Below are positions 25,491 through 35,977 of a stretch of 64,000 bases of DNA, piece by piece. The translations under genes were made by a program, and so were the position numbers. The DNA lies in NCBI GenBank assembly GCA_030141605.1, contig JAQGDQ010000589.1:1-64000 (forward strand), written 5' to 3'. This DNA comes from Tubiluchus corallicola (lineage: Eukaryota > Priapulida > Priapulimorpha > Priapulimorphida > Tubiluchidae). Numbering within the stretch: position 1 is the stretch's first letter; each line of letters starts with the position of its first letter. The notes beneath the pieces are model-generated. The model saw only the letters and a list, made by a program, of their open reading frames with translations. It was not told the origin of the DNA and made no database searches.

Positions 25491-26683
25491 CATTTCACTT
25501 ATGAGCCCCCCCCCCCCCTGTCCTCTTCCCTCACTCCTCACTATTAGAGAAAGATGGAAAACAGTTTTAAATCGAAATTAAACAGTAAAAACATAACCGT
25601 TTAATGGATAATGAATGATTAGAGGGATGAAAATCATGATTAACCCTATCTGTGCTTGAAAATAAAGTGAAACCAACGATGATCAGGTTGTGATAAATAC
25701 TGAAGTTTGAATGTTGAAAGGCGGTAGATTAACATTTGTAAAGTTCTTTGTGTCAGGCGATTTCTGAGCAACTGAATGAATTCTTATTTTCTAAATTTAC
25801 GTTTAGCTCTTAGAAGCGTCACCTTAGTTATGCGATTAATTGCTTTGTTGATACGTTCTGCATGGTCTAGTGAAAACGGTGATGTACAGGATAGACGCCG
25901 ACTACAGAATTTCTCTTACAAAGATAATCTGCTTAAATTGCTAGGATTAGTTTCTTTTTTATGCTCAGCGCATAAAGAAGACACTTTAGGATAATTTCTG
26001 GGTGGCTGGGTCGGTGCATACTTTTAGAATTAACGTCATTCACTCTAGAGATAATCAGCTTTAAGCGTTGATAGCATCTTTGTTGATGCATAGTCAAGGG
26101 GATTAACATTTTTGTTGATGTACAGAGAAGCTTTGTCTGAAATTGATCTGTCATTAAGTAAATTATACCTGAGCTGAACAGTGAGATGTTGTCTGAGAAT
26201 AAAGCTTTAGAATCTAAAAGCTTTTTTCCTGGAATGTAAATTGTTCATGTGAGAGAAGTGCTGGTATCTGCTGTTTAAGACATTCGCCATGGTATTTATA
26301 AAACAACAATACGCCTAGTAAAATAAACGGATTATACTAAAATTTACCACTTGTTGATCAGTAAAATGTGACAATTTCAATGAACGTAAAGAACATCAAA
26401 ACATAGTTAAAGAGAATAAATTTTGTCTTAATTTTGATTTTTGATTTGCCTCTTACAAGCATGTACATAAGGGCAGAAATTTGGAAACTCTGACAATGCA
26501 GACAGCACTGAAATAAGCTACGAAACAAATGCAAACAAATTTGCTGTAATTAATAATGTCATTAACTAGACAATGACTACGATAACCTAATGCTTATTAC
26601 CGGGCAAATAAGGATTATATATAGCTTATATATTTATTTATATAAAGTTTGATAAAGCTAGATTTGGTTTTTTGCATAGGTAA
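25491..26683. other. no gene recognised
   Basis: Includes a more diverged relative of the 25000-25200 sequence around 26000-26160 (GATAATCAGCTTTAAGC, CTTTGTTGATGCAT, CTGTCATTAAGTAAAT). Otherwise only short frames. Confidence 0.4.
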
Positions 26684-27310
26684 CAATAGGGATTTAAAGC
26701 AAAACCGGGCCCAATCTTAAACTGTAGGTCAAAACAATCTAATCTTTAAAATATTGAAAGCAAACATACTATTTTTTTTCAAAAAATGACTTACGTAAAA
26801 GAATTCTTACCACACAAACAAAATATCGCGTTCGCGCCTCTTATTCTTCGCTGTTGCGATTCGCTAGTTAGACGGGCACTAGCGCCTGTATTTCGGAAAC
26901 GCATTGTACAAAATACAAGTGCCGTACTTCTCAATTCAGATGTATTAGTTTGTGATGAACTGCACATGTTTGGCAGCTCATGCGCTAGTACAGCAGTAAA
27001 TTTGAAATTTGAATCTGAATCTTACAAGTTGCCTAGTTTTAGTACAACACACTGAATATCTTACAGTAGCAATTTTTCCGCTTTCGCAAAAACGCGCAAC
27101 ACGCTCATGGAATATATTTGCTGTTGAGATTGGGTTAGTTTATGATGTCATCAATAGTTCGGCTCGCCCGCCATTAATTAAATTTTTAATCTAATATTTA
27201 ATTATCAGAAACCATTTTGCATTATTAATTTTGTTATAATGTATATTTTTTATCGGACTTCAAAATGGGGTAGTATATGAAAAAACATCCTGTCTTCCTT
27301 TAAAGCTCCC
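26684..27310 (+). repeat. dispersed repeat, copy B (longest)
   Basis: The first part (about 26865-27060) matches 60515-60720: TAGTTAGACGGGCACTAGCG, CAGCTCATGCG, and AACACACTGAA-type text. The second part (27048-27310) matches 21690-21965. Copy B therefore joins the two partial copies into one family of about 450 or more bases. Its left edge has AAAACCGGGCCCAATCTTA, whose reverse complement lies at about 60458-60476, suggesting terminal inverted repeats of a DNA transposon or MITE. Confidence 0.7.
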
Positions 27311-27479
27311 ATAATGGCTGATATAAAGCGTACAGTACGAAATAGAATATTGATGTTTCAATTCACGTAGTTAAAGAGTTATAATGTGCACAAGAAATTC
27401 GACACGCTTTTACGAAAATTTTGTTCATTAAATTAGCTTGCGCTGCAATACACTAGCATGCGAAATTCGAATCATGATA

Positions 27480-29180
27480 CATGGAAATTATACAATCTAA
27501 TGCAAAAAATATGATTGTAAGCGTTTCGTATAGACCACCTGGATCAAGTCTATTAACACTTTTAGATAATTTAGAAAATCTTCTTTCAAAAACTGTAAGG
27601 AAAATAAGTATGTTTTCATGGCTGGCGATTTTAATATAAATCTACTTAATTCTAAACCTCATAAATACACTGAATCATAAATATACTAAGTCACACTTTG
27701 CGTCCTTTAATAACAAAACCTACTAGAGTAACAAGTTTCTCAGCCTCACAAATTGATAATATTTTCACGAACAACATTTTATATGACAATCTGACTGCTG
27801 GTAGAGCGATTTATTCGACCACTTTCCTGTGTTTTCAAAATTAACTTTAAAAGTTTCTCTCCATCGCCACCCTGTTGTTTCATACTTTTGAAAGTTTACT
27901 TATCTAGCCACAAGGAGTTTAATACAAAGATCAGGTCTACGTGACTGGTCTCAAGTCTTACATTCTCACGAGCCTGACATAGCTTACAAATCATTTATTT
28001 CTCTGATACCTATAATAATTGTTTTTCATTAGTTTCTAAAATAATCAAACCCCACCCTTTTAATAAACCCGGGTTAGCAGAACTCTTAATTCAATCAATG
28101 AACTGTAATAATGAATTGTAAATGAAACAATTTAAAACACCAACTGAACAAAATATGTCGATTTACCGAAATTATGAGAATAATTTAACAATTCTGAAGA
28201 AAGCAAAATAAGATTATTATGATATTAGCATACAAAATAATGTAGATAATATGAAAAACGCATGAGAAATAATAAACTTAGCTGCGGTACGTATTTTGAT
28301 CATTCTGCTTATTACGATAAGTAACATAAGTTAAGGAATGCTTATCAAATTTTGGGTGGTTTTAATAATTATTTCACCAGGGATATAACCTGGCTAGCAA
28401 AATATCTAATACACATGTTCATTTCTTTTCACACTTGCACAGACCAGAGTTCAATGCCGAAATTTCCTATAGATGAAACCGAATTAGCTAATGTTGTAAA
28501 CAAGTTAAAACACAAAAATAGTGCTGGTTAAGATGACTTAATCCCAAACTCTTCAAAAAGTCGACCAAAAATATTATCGACTCTATATTTTTCTATATTT
28601 ATTCAATATTCTATAAACCTCTTCTATATTTTTTAGTCAATCATTTTCAAAGGGAATTGTGCCAAATGAACTAAAAAAGCACAAAAATAAATCCTATTTT
28701 CAAAAGTGGTGACAAAACTTTTCTTTCTCAAAAATTTTAGAAAAGTTAATGCATAATATGCTTCTAGATTACCTCAAAAGAAGTAGCATAATATATAAAA
28801 AAGCAACTAGGATTCAGACATAGTCATTCCGCAGATATGGATCTGTTAGGACTTCTTAATTTTCTGTCTAAATCAATAAGCAACAAAGTGCTCACAATAG
28901 GTATTTTCATCTACCTCTCTAAAGCATTCGATACTATTGATCAGGAAATATTATTAGCCAAATTAAATCATTATTGTGTAAGAGTTTCACTAGTTATGTA
29001 AGACATTGTCAACAGTTAGTTCAAATTAATCTTTGAAAGAAATTACTTATGGCGCCCAGCAGGGAGCTATTCTTGGCCCCCTTTCTTTTATTGTTCATAT
29101 CAATGACCTATGTCTTAGACTTTCTAAAATTTATTCTATTCGTAGACAACACCATTATCTTTAGAATATTCAGAAATGTC
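27480..29180 (+). mobile_element. degraded CR1/L2-like LINE
   Basis: Fragments in several frames but correct order. Endonuclease pieces are SYRPPGSSLLTLLDN, MAGDFNINLL and SASQIDNIFTNN. Then comes an RT linker (FSKGIVPNELKK), SKILEKLMHNMLLDYL, YLSKAFDTIDQEILLAKLNHY, and AQQGAILGPLSFIVHINDL. The catalytic box is decayed (VDNTI). Many stops and frameshifts show an old copy. It breaks off at about 29180, before the C-terminal part, which resumes at about 29635. Confidence 0.8.
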
Positions 29181-29250
29181 TTTTCTACGTCGGACAGAAT
29201 CACATATTTTGGTATGCGGAACCGTAAGAGAATCCCACACAGATCAGCAG

Positions 29251-29634
29251 TTAAATTTGCACTTGCGTTGTTGTTTTCTCGGGTCTAACAACTGAATCGT
29301 GTGGAAAATAGCGCACCACTTCTGCACATTCGGCAAGTTCAATGACTTGCTCAGTTATATCAAGATCTTCTGGTTGGGTTACTTTGTTGGTATACTGCCT
29401 GAATAAGTCGGAGTCAGATTGCAAATGGTGTTTTAGCGAATGAAGTCTCCTGCTGGCTACACCATAGTTCGAAGGAGGTCTATCCTCACCCTTCCATGGA
29501 AGATTGACGTGATACCGATTGTTCTGAAACACAGTATTTTTTTCAAATTCTTGAATAACATTATCATTATGTACATCACACACAGTATCCTTAAACCTAA
29601 TCATGTCTACCACAATGCTGATACTTGTAGTCAA
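29251..29634 (-). mobile_element. BEL/Pao LTR retrotransposon pol fragment
   Basis: A 127-codon minus-strand frame matches the N-terminal part of BEL/Pao reverse transcriptase. It reads NRYHVNLPWK, then NYGVASRRLHSLKHHL, and near the end VRYFPHDSVVRPEKTTT, the block just before the RT palm. The rest of pol is absent: the frame stops at 29251, next to LINE sequence on the other strand. It sits between two parts of a plus-strand LINE as an insertion or a recombination scar. Confidence 0.75.
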
Positions 29635-29900
29635 GGCGTTTCATGGTAAGGCGCCTGATTACATTTTGTGACATGATTCGTCCAGACTGATCTAGTTTTA
29701 AATAAAATAAAAATTAACCTTTTGTTTACTATTCATAGAGTGGGATGTTCCACTATGGATGTTAGGTCATTTGCTGTTGCAGGATCAACTCTATGAAACA
29801 ATCTGCCTAACCGCATCAGGACACTTTCATTCACTGACGCTTTTAACATACAGATTAAAACGTTCTTGTGGCATATAGTCTTTAAACTGATCAAATTATA
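29635..29900 (+). mobile_element. C-terminal tail of a CR1/L2-like LINE
   Basis: Plus-strand frames read KAPDYI and later DVRSFAVAGSTL followed by NNLPNRIRTLSFTDAFN. These are the conserved tail after the RT of CR1/L2/RTE-like LINEs. Together with 27480-29180 this could be one element missing its thumb region, with the BEL/Pao fragment in between. Confidence 0.65.
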
Positions 29901-30635
29901 ATTATCAGTCTTGATAAACTTCTACTTTTGTGAGTCAGTGTGTTTTGTTTACTTAGTTATTACAATTTTTGTGAAATTTCATAGACTTGCTGTTTAATCT
30001 TGTAAATTTCTTTAATTCTGTGATATTTTTGTGAAGTGTATTTGAATACTGTACGTCGTATGTGCATATAGATTTAGAAGTTATATGAAAGAAATATGAT
30101 CACTATAATTATTATTCCTATTATTATACCAAATGTGGCAATAATCAAGTTTTTGGAATGATGACTAAATTGCAATTAAATGCAATAATGCAATTAAAAA
30201 TTAAAACAACAACTGAACAAGTCATGAATGCAACAACAAAAAGCAAGCAATCTGGTTAAATCATAATTGCAGCAAGTGAACTAAAATGCAGCAAATGAAC
30301 GAAAATGTAGTTAAATAATGAATGCACAACAAAAAAAAAACAAAAGGAAGAAAATGCGTGCAGTAAGTATCAAATGTAATAAATGAACAAAAGCAATCAG
30401 TAATCATAATGTGACAAACACAACATTAACACTATTAACACAAAAAGCAAGCAAAGCAGTCAATTTATAAATGCAGCTATTGAATGAAAAGCAAACAAAA
30501 AAAAGCAAATTTAATCATAAATATAGCAAATATATTCAAGCAGGCAAGCAAGCATATTTTTATTTTTGGGAATAGGATAGTAAACCCATGTAATGCATTA
30601 TCAGCACCCATGTGGCTTTGGTTCACACCCCCCAC
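29901..30635. other. no gene recognised
   Basis: AT-rich, with repeated short 'AATGCAATTAAA/GCAAGCAA' text between about 30170 and 30550 that gives it a degenerate repetitive look. No coding signature. Confidence 0.4.
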
Positions 30636-30775
30636 ACACACACATACACACACACACACACGCACGCACGCACGCACACACACACACACACATACATACT
30701 CACACATATACATATATGTATACATATATACATACACACATACGTACACATGTATATATGCATATATGTGTGTAA
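30636..30775. repeat. (CA)n/(GCAC)n/(TA)n compound microsatellite
   Basis: CACACA runs interrupted by CGCACGCACG pass into alternating ATATGTATACATATATAC sequence. Open frames of Thr/His and Val/Tyr across it are artefacts. Confidence 0.9.
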
Positions 30776-30909
30776 AGGATCCTTACAAAGAGATTTATCA
30801 TAAAAAAGTTTTTTTTATATTGGAGGTAATAAGTTTCAGTAATTTGGAGTACAGAAGAGAATATAAATGTGCAAAACAGCAATTGAGTTAAGTTTGGGAG
30901 TAAGTCCTA

Positions 30910-31972
30910 TTAATAGTTGCCAATCAGCTGATTACAAAATAGTTTAACTGCAGTTTTACATGAAGTAGTGGATATAAAAAGTGGATCTAAATTATTCCAC
31001 AATTTAGTGCCAAGGTGATGCAATGTATTTAAGCCATTTATAGTGTTAAATCTGGACTGAAAGTAATTGCCCCTACGAGATGCTCTGGTGTTGTACGAAT
31101 GTATGTTTCTAGTTTGAGTAAAGTAATTTGCAAATAGTTCGGGGAGAGCATTATTAGAAAATTTATGCATAAATTTAAATAACTGGAGAGTATATATATC
31201 TTTTACTTTTAATAGGTTTAACTGAGCATAGGAAGGCGTTGCATGATCACGCCGGTTTGAGAAAGTAATAAATTTAACAGTTTTATTTTGGGCCGTAATT
31301 AACGGTCGCAGGCTGTTATTTTTTGCTCTCCCCAACATAGAATACGGGAAAGCAAATAGGAATGTATAAGAGAATAGTATATCATCTTCAGGGTTTTTGT
31401 ACCCCCTGAAGTCTACGTAGTACCTAAGTTTGCTGAATATACTATTTATTGACTTTATATGCAATGGTTTTTATATGTGTATTCCATTTCATGTCAACGT
31501 CTAAATGTAGTCCTAGATATTTGATGCAGGTTGTTTGATGAAGAACATTACTGTTTATTTTGATTGTAATAGGTAGAACAGGTTTCTTAGTAATCAAAAT
31601 ATACTTAGTCTTGTTATAATTTAATGTTAGTTTGTTAGCTATCATCCATTTGCTAATTTTGATTAGTTCTTCATTAGTTCTAGTTTCAGGACTGAGAAGA
31701 TTGGTGTCAGATATGAATAGGTTAGTATCATCTGCAAACATGCGCATATTAAAGTTAGATGCCATAGGATGATCATTTATATAAACAAGAAATAGTAATG
31801 GGCCTAATGTTGAGCTCTGGGGAACTCCACAGGTGACGTGTGCTCGATCTGAAGAGGTATTATGACTGACGGTGAAATGTTGACGATTAGATAAATAAGA
31901 TGTTAGTAGCTCAAGTGCAGTGCCTCTGACGCCATAATGTTGTAATTTGTAATGAAGTATATTGTGCTGCAC
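30910..31972 (-). mobile_element. CR1/L2-like LINE, 3' half (RT and tail), minus strand
   Basis: Two overlapping minus-strand frames (31442-31972, then 30910-31464) read from KLQHYGVRGTALELLTSYL through GVPQSSTLGPLLFLVYINDH and an intact MFADDTNLF box to KTKYILI. A tail follows: KDIYTLQLFKFMHKFSNNAL, NIHSYNTR, GTKLWNNLD. The N-terminal RT blocks are missing. It is closely related to the LINE at 53046-57068. Its 5' part is found in opposite orientation at 32100-32913. Confidence 0.85.
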
Positions 31973-32099
31973 TGATATACTCTTATATACTCTTATATAT
32001 ACTGATATAATCTTGCAGATCTGAGTAGTGATAAATCCACAGATAAAGCAAACAATGACACAATTATAATACTCTTAAACTCATACATTAACACAGTTT

Positions 32100-32913
32100 T
32101 AAAAATTGCCTGAGTTGATCGCGATTCCGGAAACCAGAATTCCCGAATCTGACAATTTTCTGTGTAACATACAACGTTATTCTTTCTCACACTATGATTC
32201 CAATACAGCTGCTGGTGGCGTAGGAGTATATTTAAAATCTAGCTTCAATTTTAAAATGAATCCTGAATACAAAATAAGAACTTTTAAAAATGACATTGTC
32301 TTTGGAATAAGTACAACTAGTAGAAAGGTACTTGAGGACCTGCGGGCTAAAATTGCTTCCACTGATAACAAGAAAAACTTTTATATTTGGAGTAATATAT
32401 AGGCATCCAAGCACCCCAGTCGAACATTTTCATGACGAATTATAATCAGTTCATCGCACTATCAACTCCACAGGCAAACCAGCTTATGTATTGTGGAGAG
32501 ATTAATATAGATTTATATCAACGTGATAACAAACCATTTATTAATGTGTATCTCAACATGCTCTTCTCAAATCCACTGCACCAATTACCACATGGCCAAC
32601 TAGAATTACTGCAACGTCACACAATCTAATTGATAATATTTATACTGATGATCTTCCTACACCCATCACATCTGGCATTATTACTAACTCCATTTGGATC
32701 ACTTGCCAATATATGACATATATTAATCTCCTGCACAAAAACATTAAAAAATCAGTCAAATGTTCAAGATCATTGAATCAAGGTAACTGTTTTAACGAGC
32801 TCCAAGATAAAATATGTAACCTAGCACTGAAAGATGGCAAAGCAGGCATACAGTCCTACTGGTCACGATTCATGGACTCATTTAAAACATTACTGAATAA
32901 ATTTTTTGTTTAA
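32100..32913 (+). mobile_element. inverted 5' segment of the same LINE (endonuclease), plus strand
   Basis: Plus-strand frames read LIAIPETRIPESDNF, GGVGVYLKSSFNF, DIVFGIST, RHPSTPVEHF, and TTWPTRITATSHNLIDNIYT, then the linker after the endonuclease (NCFNELQDKICNL, FMDSFKTLLNKFF). These are the blocks that should precede the RT at 30910-31972, but they lie on the opposite strand with the 5' end at the junction. That is the arrangement produced by twin priming. Confidence 0.75.
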
Positions 32914-33143
32914 CTTCTGTAGACCAATTTCAAGATTGCAAAGTCTAGAATATTTATATTTTGAAGTTTGGTCTCGATTATTAATCTCCTCATGCAGTCA
33001 TTCAGGTAATTTTTTGTGCTTTAAATATCTGTCTAATTATTTTAAGTCAGATCATCGAAAATCGCTTTGTAATTTTTAATGGCTCCATTATACATTTGCT
33101 TGCCTATGAGCAATTATAACACACAACTTGAAATTTTGTTTGC

Positions 33144-33154
<11 letters not shown>

Positions 33155-33209
<55 letters not shown>

Positions 33210-33230
33210 GTGTGTGTGTGTGTGTGTTTG
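33155..33230. repeat. (GT)n microsatellite
   Basis: About 75 bases of GT repeat with one GC and one TT interruption, bordered by TATATATA on the left and TATATGTATGTATATA on the right. Confidence 0.95.
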
Positions 33231-34885
33231 TATATGTATGTATATAAAAAATATGTTATTATATAACATGCATTAAATAATTATATAAATTTAAAGTAAT
33301 TTGTAAGAATTAAATTCTACCTACAAGAAGTACAAATACTAATACACTGTACCACAGCACCTTTAACAATGTTCATCTCTAACCAGAAGATAGTTAAACA
33401 AAAGATTGTGTTGTTGTGTTACGTTATTACATTATGAGGGGCTAATGCTCTATTTCCAAGAGAATACCATTTTATGCGGTAATAACTGTTATGAGTCTGA
33501 TTAATTATATTAAACAAAAACCTTTTGAGTACTATGTTGATGATTTTTATATACAAAGGAAATCACTCTAATTGAGCAGTGACCACATTTTACTAGATTT
33601 AATTATCTGTACATATCAAACAACATCTTATTGGCTTGTGTGTGCTAAATTGTACTTCTTAGTTGTTTCTACACTCTGGTGAAATTTCTTTGTTTTTCAG
33701 ACGCCATGACAATAGACAGTAAATTGTCCGAAACCGGAAGGCAATAAAATATCTATTTTGAAGAGATTACAATAATACCCCTAATCCTTTCAAATCTGCG
33801 TCCAGATGCTAAAATTATCGTCATATTTCCTACGAAACGCAAGCGGCTTTACAACTATCTTGAAACTGTAAATAGGCAATCTCATAGACTCATAGACAGA
33901 TCTAATCATCGTAGATTCCTTGGACTTGAAAACCACATTTACACTCAATAATCTGGCATGACATGGCATATATGCCAGCAACAGCCACAATATCGGCCAT
34001 CTTGAAAATGGCAGTTATTGTGAATTTACTTAAATATTTTGTTTTTAAAGCCGATATCTAGATGCTAAGGTCATCAACTTATCTGCCTTGATACTTGCAA
34101 AATGTATGTTGTTCTTATAATAAATCTTTGGTGAAACAACTATTACACGCGTGACTTAATAATATACATGTAATTTCACTTTGTGTTTTGGCCATTTTTC
34201 GGCGCGCATTTCTGAAATGAAGTAACAGAAACGGATTTCTTAGATTTTACTGCCCTGAAATAGATGTCATTAATCGCTTCGCGATATTAATCTTCTGGGA
34301 ATTTAGTTTGATTTGTATATAGCGTGGGCAAAACCCTGAAGATATTTTTTTTCGTTTTTGATCCAATCCTGCTAATTTCTCAAACTGGCAACAGCATTTT
34401 TCATATTTAGCATAGCCAAATAGACAAGACTGGCTAAGTTGCCCACGCTTAGAGAAAAACGCTCTTAGAACGTTATAGAAGCATCTTTATTATTTTCTTC
34501 TAGTCTCACTGTTTTTGCCTATTTTTGGATTACTTCATTCAAATTTTGAGCATTTGCAAAATATGAATAACAAAAACCAACAATCCGCAAAATGCTGAGA
34601 ATCCATCAGCATTAAAACTGTAACAATATAAAATATATAAAATGAATTAATAAAGTTATTATTATTAAAAGTAGTTTTCGTCAATGTGCGAATTGGGGTT
34701 CACTGGGTTAAATGCCGACGTGAGCGCTCTGCAATTCGATAGTTTCCACTGTTTACTAACTTACTGAAATGCAGAAGGTTGCTGTTAACTGAAAAGTACT
34801 TTTGAAATTGTACAATTGGTCGCATGTTATACAGATGGAGCTCAAATATTTTTTATTTATTTATACTTTCGATTAATGTTTAATC
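33231..34885. other. no gene recognised; includes upstream region of the fucosyltransferase gene
   Basis: AT-rich with short frames only. An ATTATTATTAAAA stretch near 34657 could be the tail of an old repeat. The last few hundred bases must hold the promoter of the gene at 34886, but no clear core element was seen. Confidence 0.45.
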
Positions 34886-35977
34886 ATGGAAAGTCACTAC
34901 ACTATAAGACAACGCGATAATGGGCAATATGTTGTGTTCCACTGGTTCTTACTGATAAATTTTTGCTTATTTGTTTACGCTTACGTTATCGCGAAACAAA
35001 AATTAACCCTGGTGGATTTAAAGAGAAACCTCGGTACTAAATATAAACATTTTGTTGTGAAAACTGAGGAGCAAGAAAACTGGTTGTACTCAAGACATCA
35101 GAATGCAAGAGTTACTCTACATGCGCTGAAAAACAATGTATCTTACATAACTATGGGAATGCTGCCAGGAAGACTTGGAAATAATATGTTTAGTTATGCT
35201 TCCTTGTACGGAATAGCACGTGCAAATCATCTTACACCAGTGTTGCCAGAAGATTTTTCTCTGTACAATGTCTTTCCACATCTAAAGGTAGCAACAATGC
35301 CTTCAGTTAAATATTTATACTTTAGAAAACAGTTTCGGCGTGTTAGCTTAAGATATGGCTCAATGTTTTATCCAGATTCGCAACATTTAATAGATTACAT
35401 TGGACACCCTGCAAACATAAGTTTGAAAGGGTATCTCCAATCATATAAATATTTTACTTTCATGAAAGAGGAGGTAAAAAATCAATTTAGTTTTAACGGT
35501 AAAACCATCACAAAAGCGAAAATGTTGTTAAATCGTGAATTACAGCGGAGAGGCATTTTGGCTGCTACAGCAACATTAGTGGGAATTCACGTGCGAAGAG
35601 GCGATATCTTGTCAACAATTTTCCAAGTCCCTTCAGCTGCATATATCAAAAGAGCTATGGACTTTATGAAAAGCAAATTTACCAACGTAGTGTTTGTTGT
35701 TATTGGTGAAGACACAACCTGGAACAAAGAGAACATTAATGGATCAGATGTCGTTTTCATGCCTAACAACAGTGAGCCTGTTGTTGACATGTGCATTGTC
35801 AGCCATTTATGTAACCACGTGATCACAACAGTAGGAACGTTCAGTTTCTGGTGTGGATATTTATCAAACGGAACTGTAGTATACTTTCGTGATATGCTTC
35901 CTGATGACTACAGAGACAGAACACACTGGTTCATTGCTAATGACTATTGGCCACCTGAATGGATAGGCCTACATTGA
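34886..35977 (+). CDS. alpha-1,2-fucosyltransferase-like protein (GT11)
   Basis: A 363-residue single-exon type II Golgi protein, close to the usual length of the FUT1/FUT2 family. It would transfer fucose from GDP-fucose, typically to a terminal galactose in alpha-1,2 linkage. The ATG at 34886 is followed by a signal anchor at about 17-36 and a stem. Family blocks are all visible: GMLPGRLGNNMFSYASLYGI (91-110), KGYLQSYKYF (181-190), GIHVRRGD (233-240, the GDP-fucose-binding Arg motif), VVFVVIGED (268-276), TTVGTFSFWCGYL (314-326), and a C-terminal PPEW (356-359). Nothing essential appears to be missing. It lies in repeat-rich DNA with its nearest glycan-gene neighbour, a pseudogene, 5 kb downstream. 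The family is secure; the acceptor in this animal is not known. Confidence 0.9.
   Translation: MESHYTIRQRDNGQYVVFHWFLLINFCLFVYAYVIAKQKLTLVDLKRNLGTKYKHFVVKTEEQENWLYSRHQNARVTLHALKNNVSYITMGMLPGRLGNNMFSYASLYGIARANHLTPVLPEDFSLYNVFPHLKVATMPSVKYLYFRKQFRRVSLRYGSMFYPDSQHLIDYIGHPANISLKGYLQSYKYFTFMKEEVKNQFSFNGKTITKAKMLLNRELQRRGILAATATLVGIHVRRGDILSTIFQVPSAAYIKRAMDFMKSKFTNVVFVVIGEDTTWNKENINGSDVVFMPNNSEPVVDMCIVSHLCNHVITTVGTFSFWCGYLSNGTVVYFRDMLPDDYRDRTHWFIANDYWPPEWIGLH

Noticed and set aside
28921-29180. 29049-29288 frame as an independent membrane protein
   Set aside because: The text in the neighbouring frames is LINE reverse transcriptase; the frame is a frameshifted part of it.
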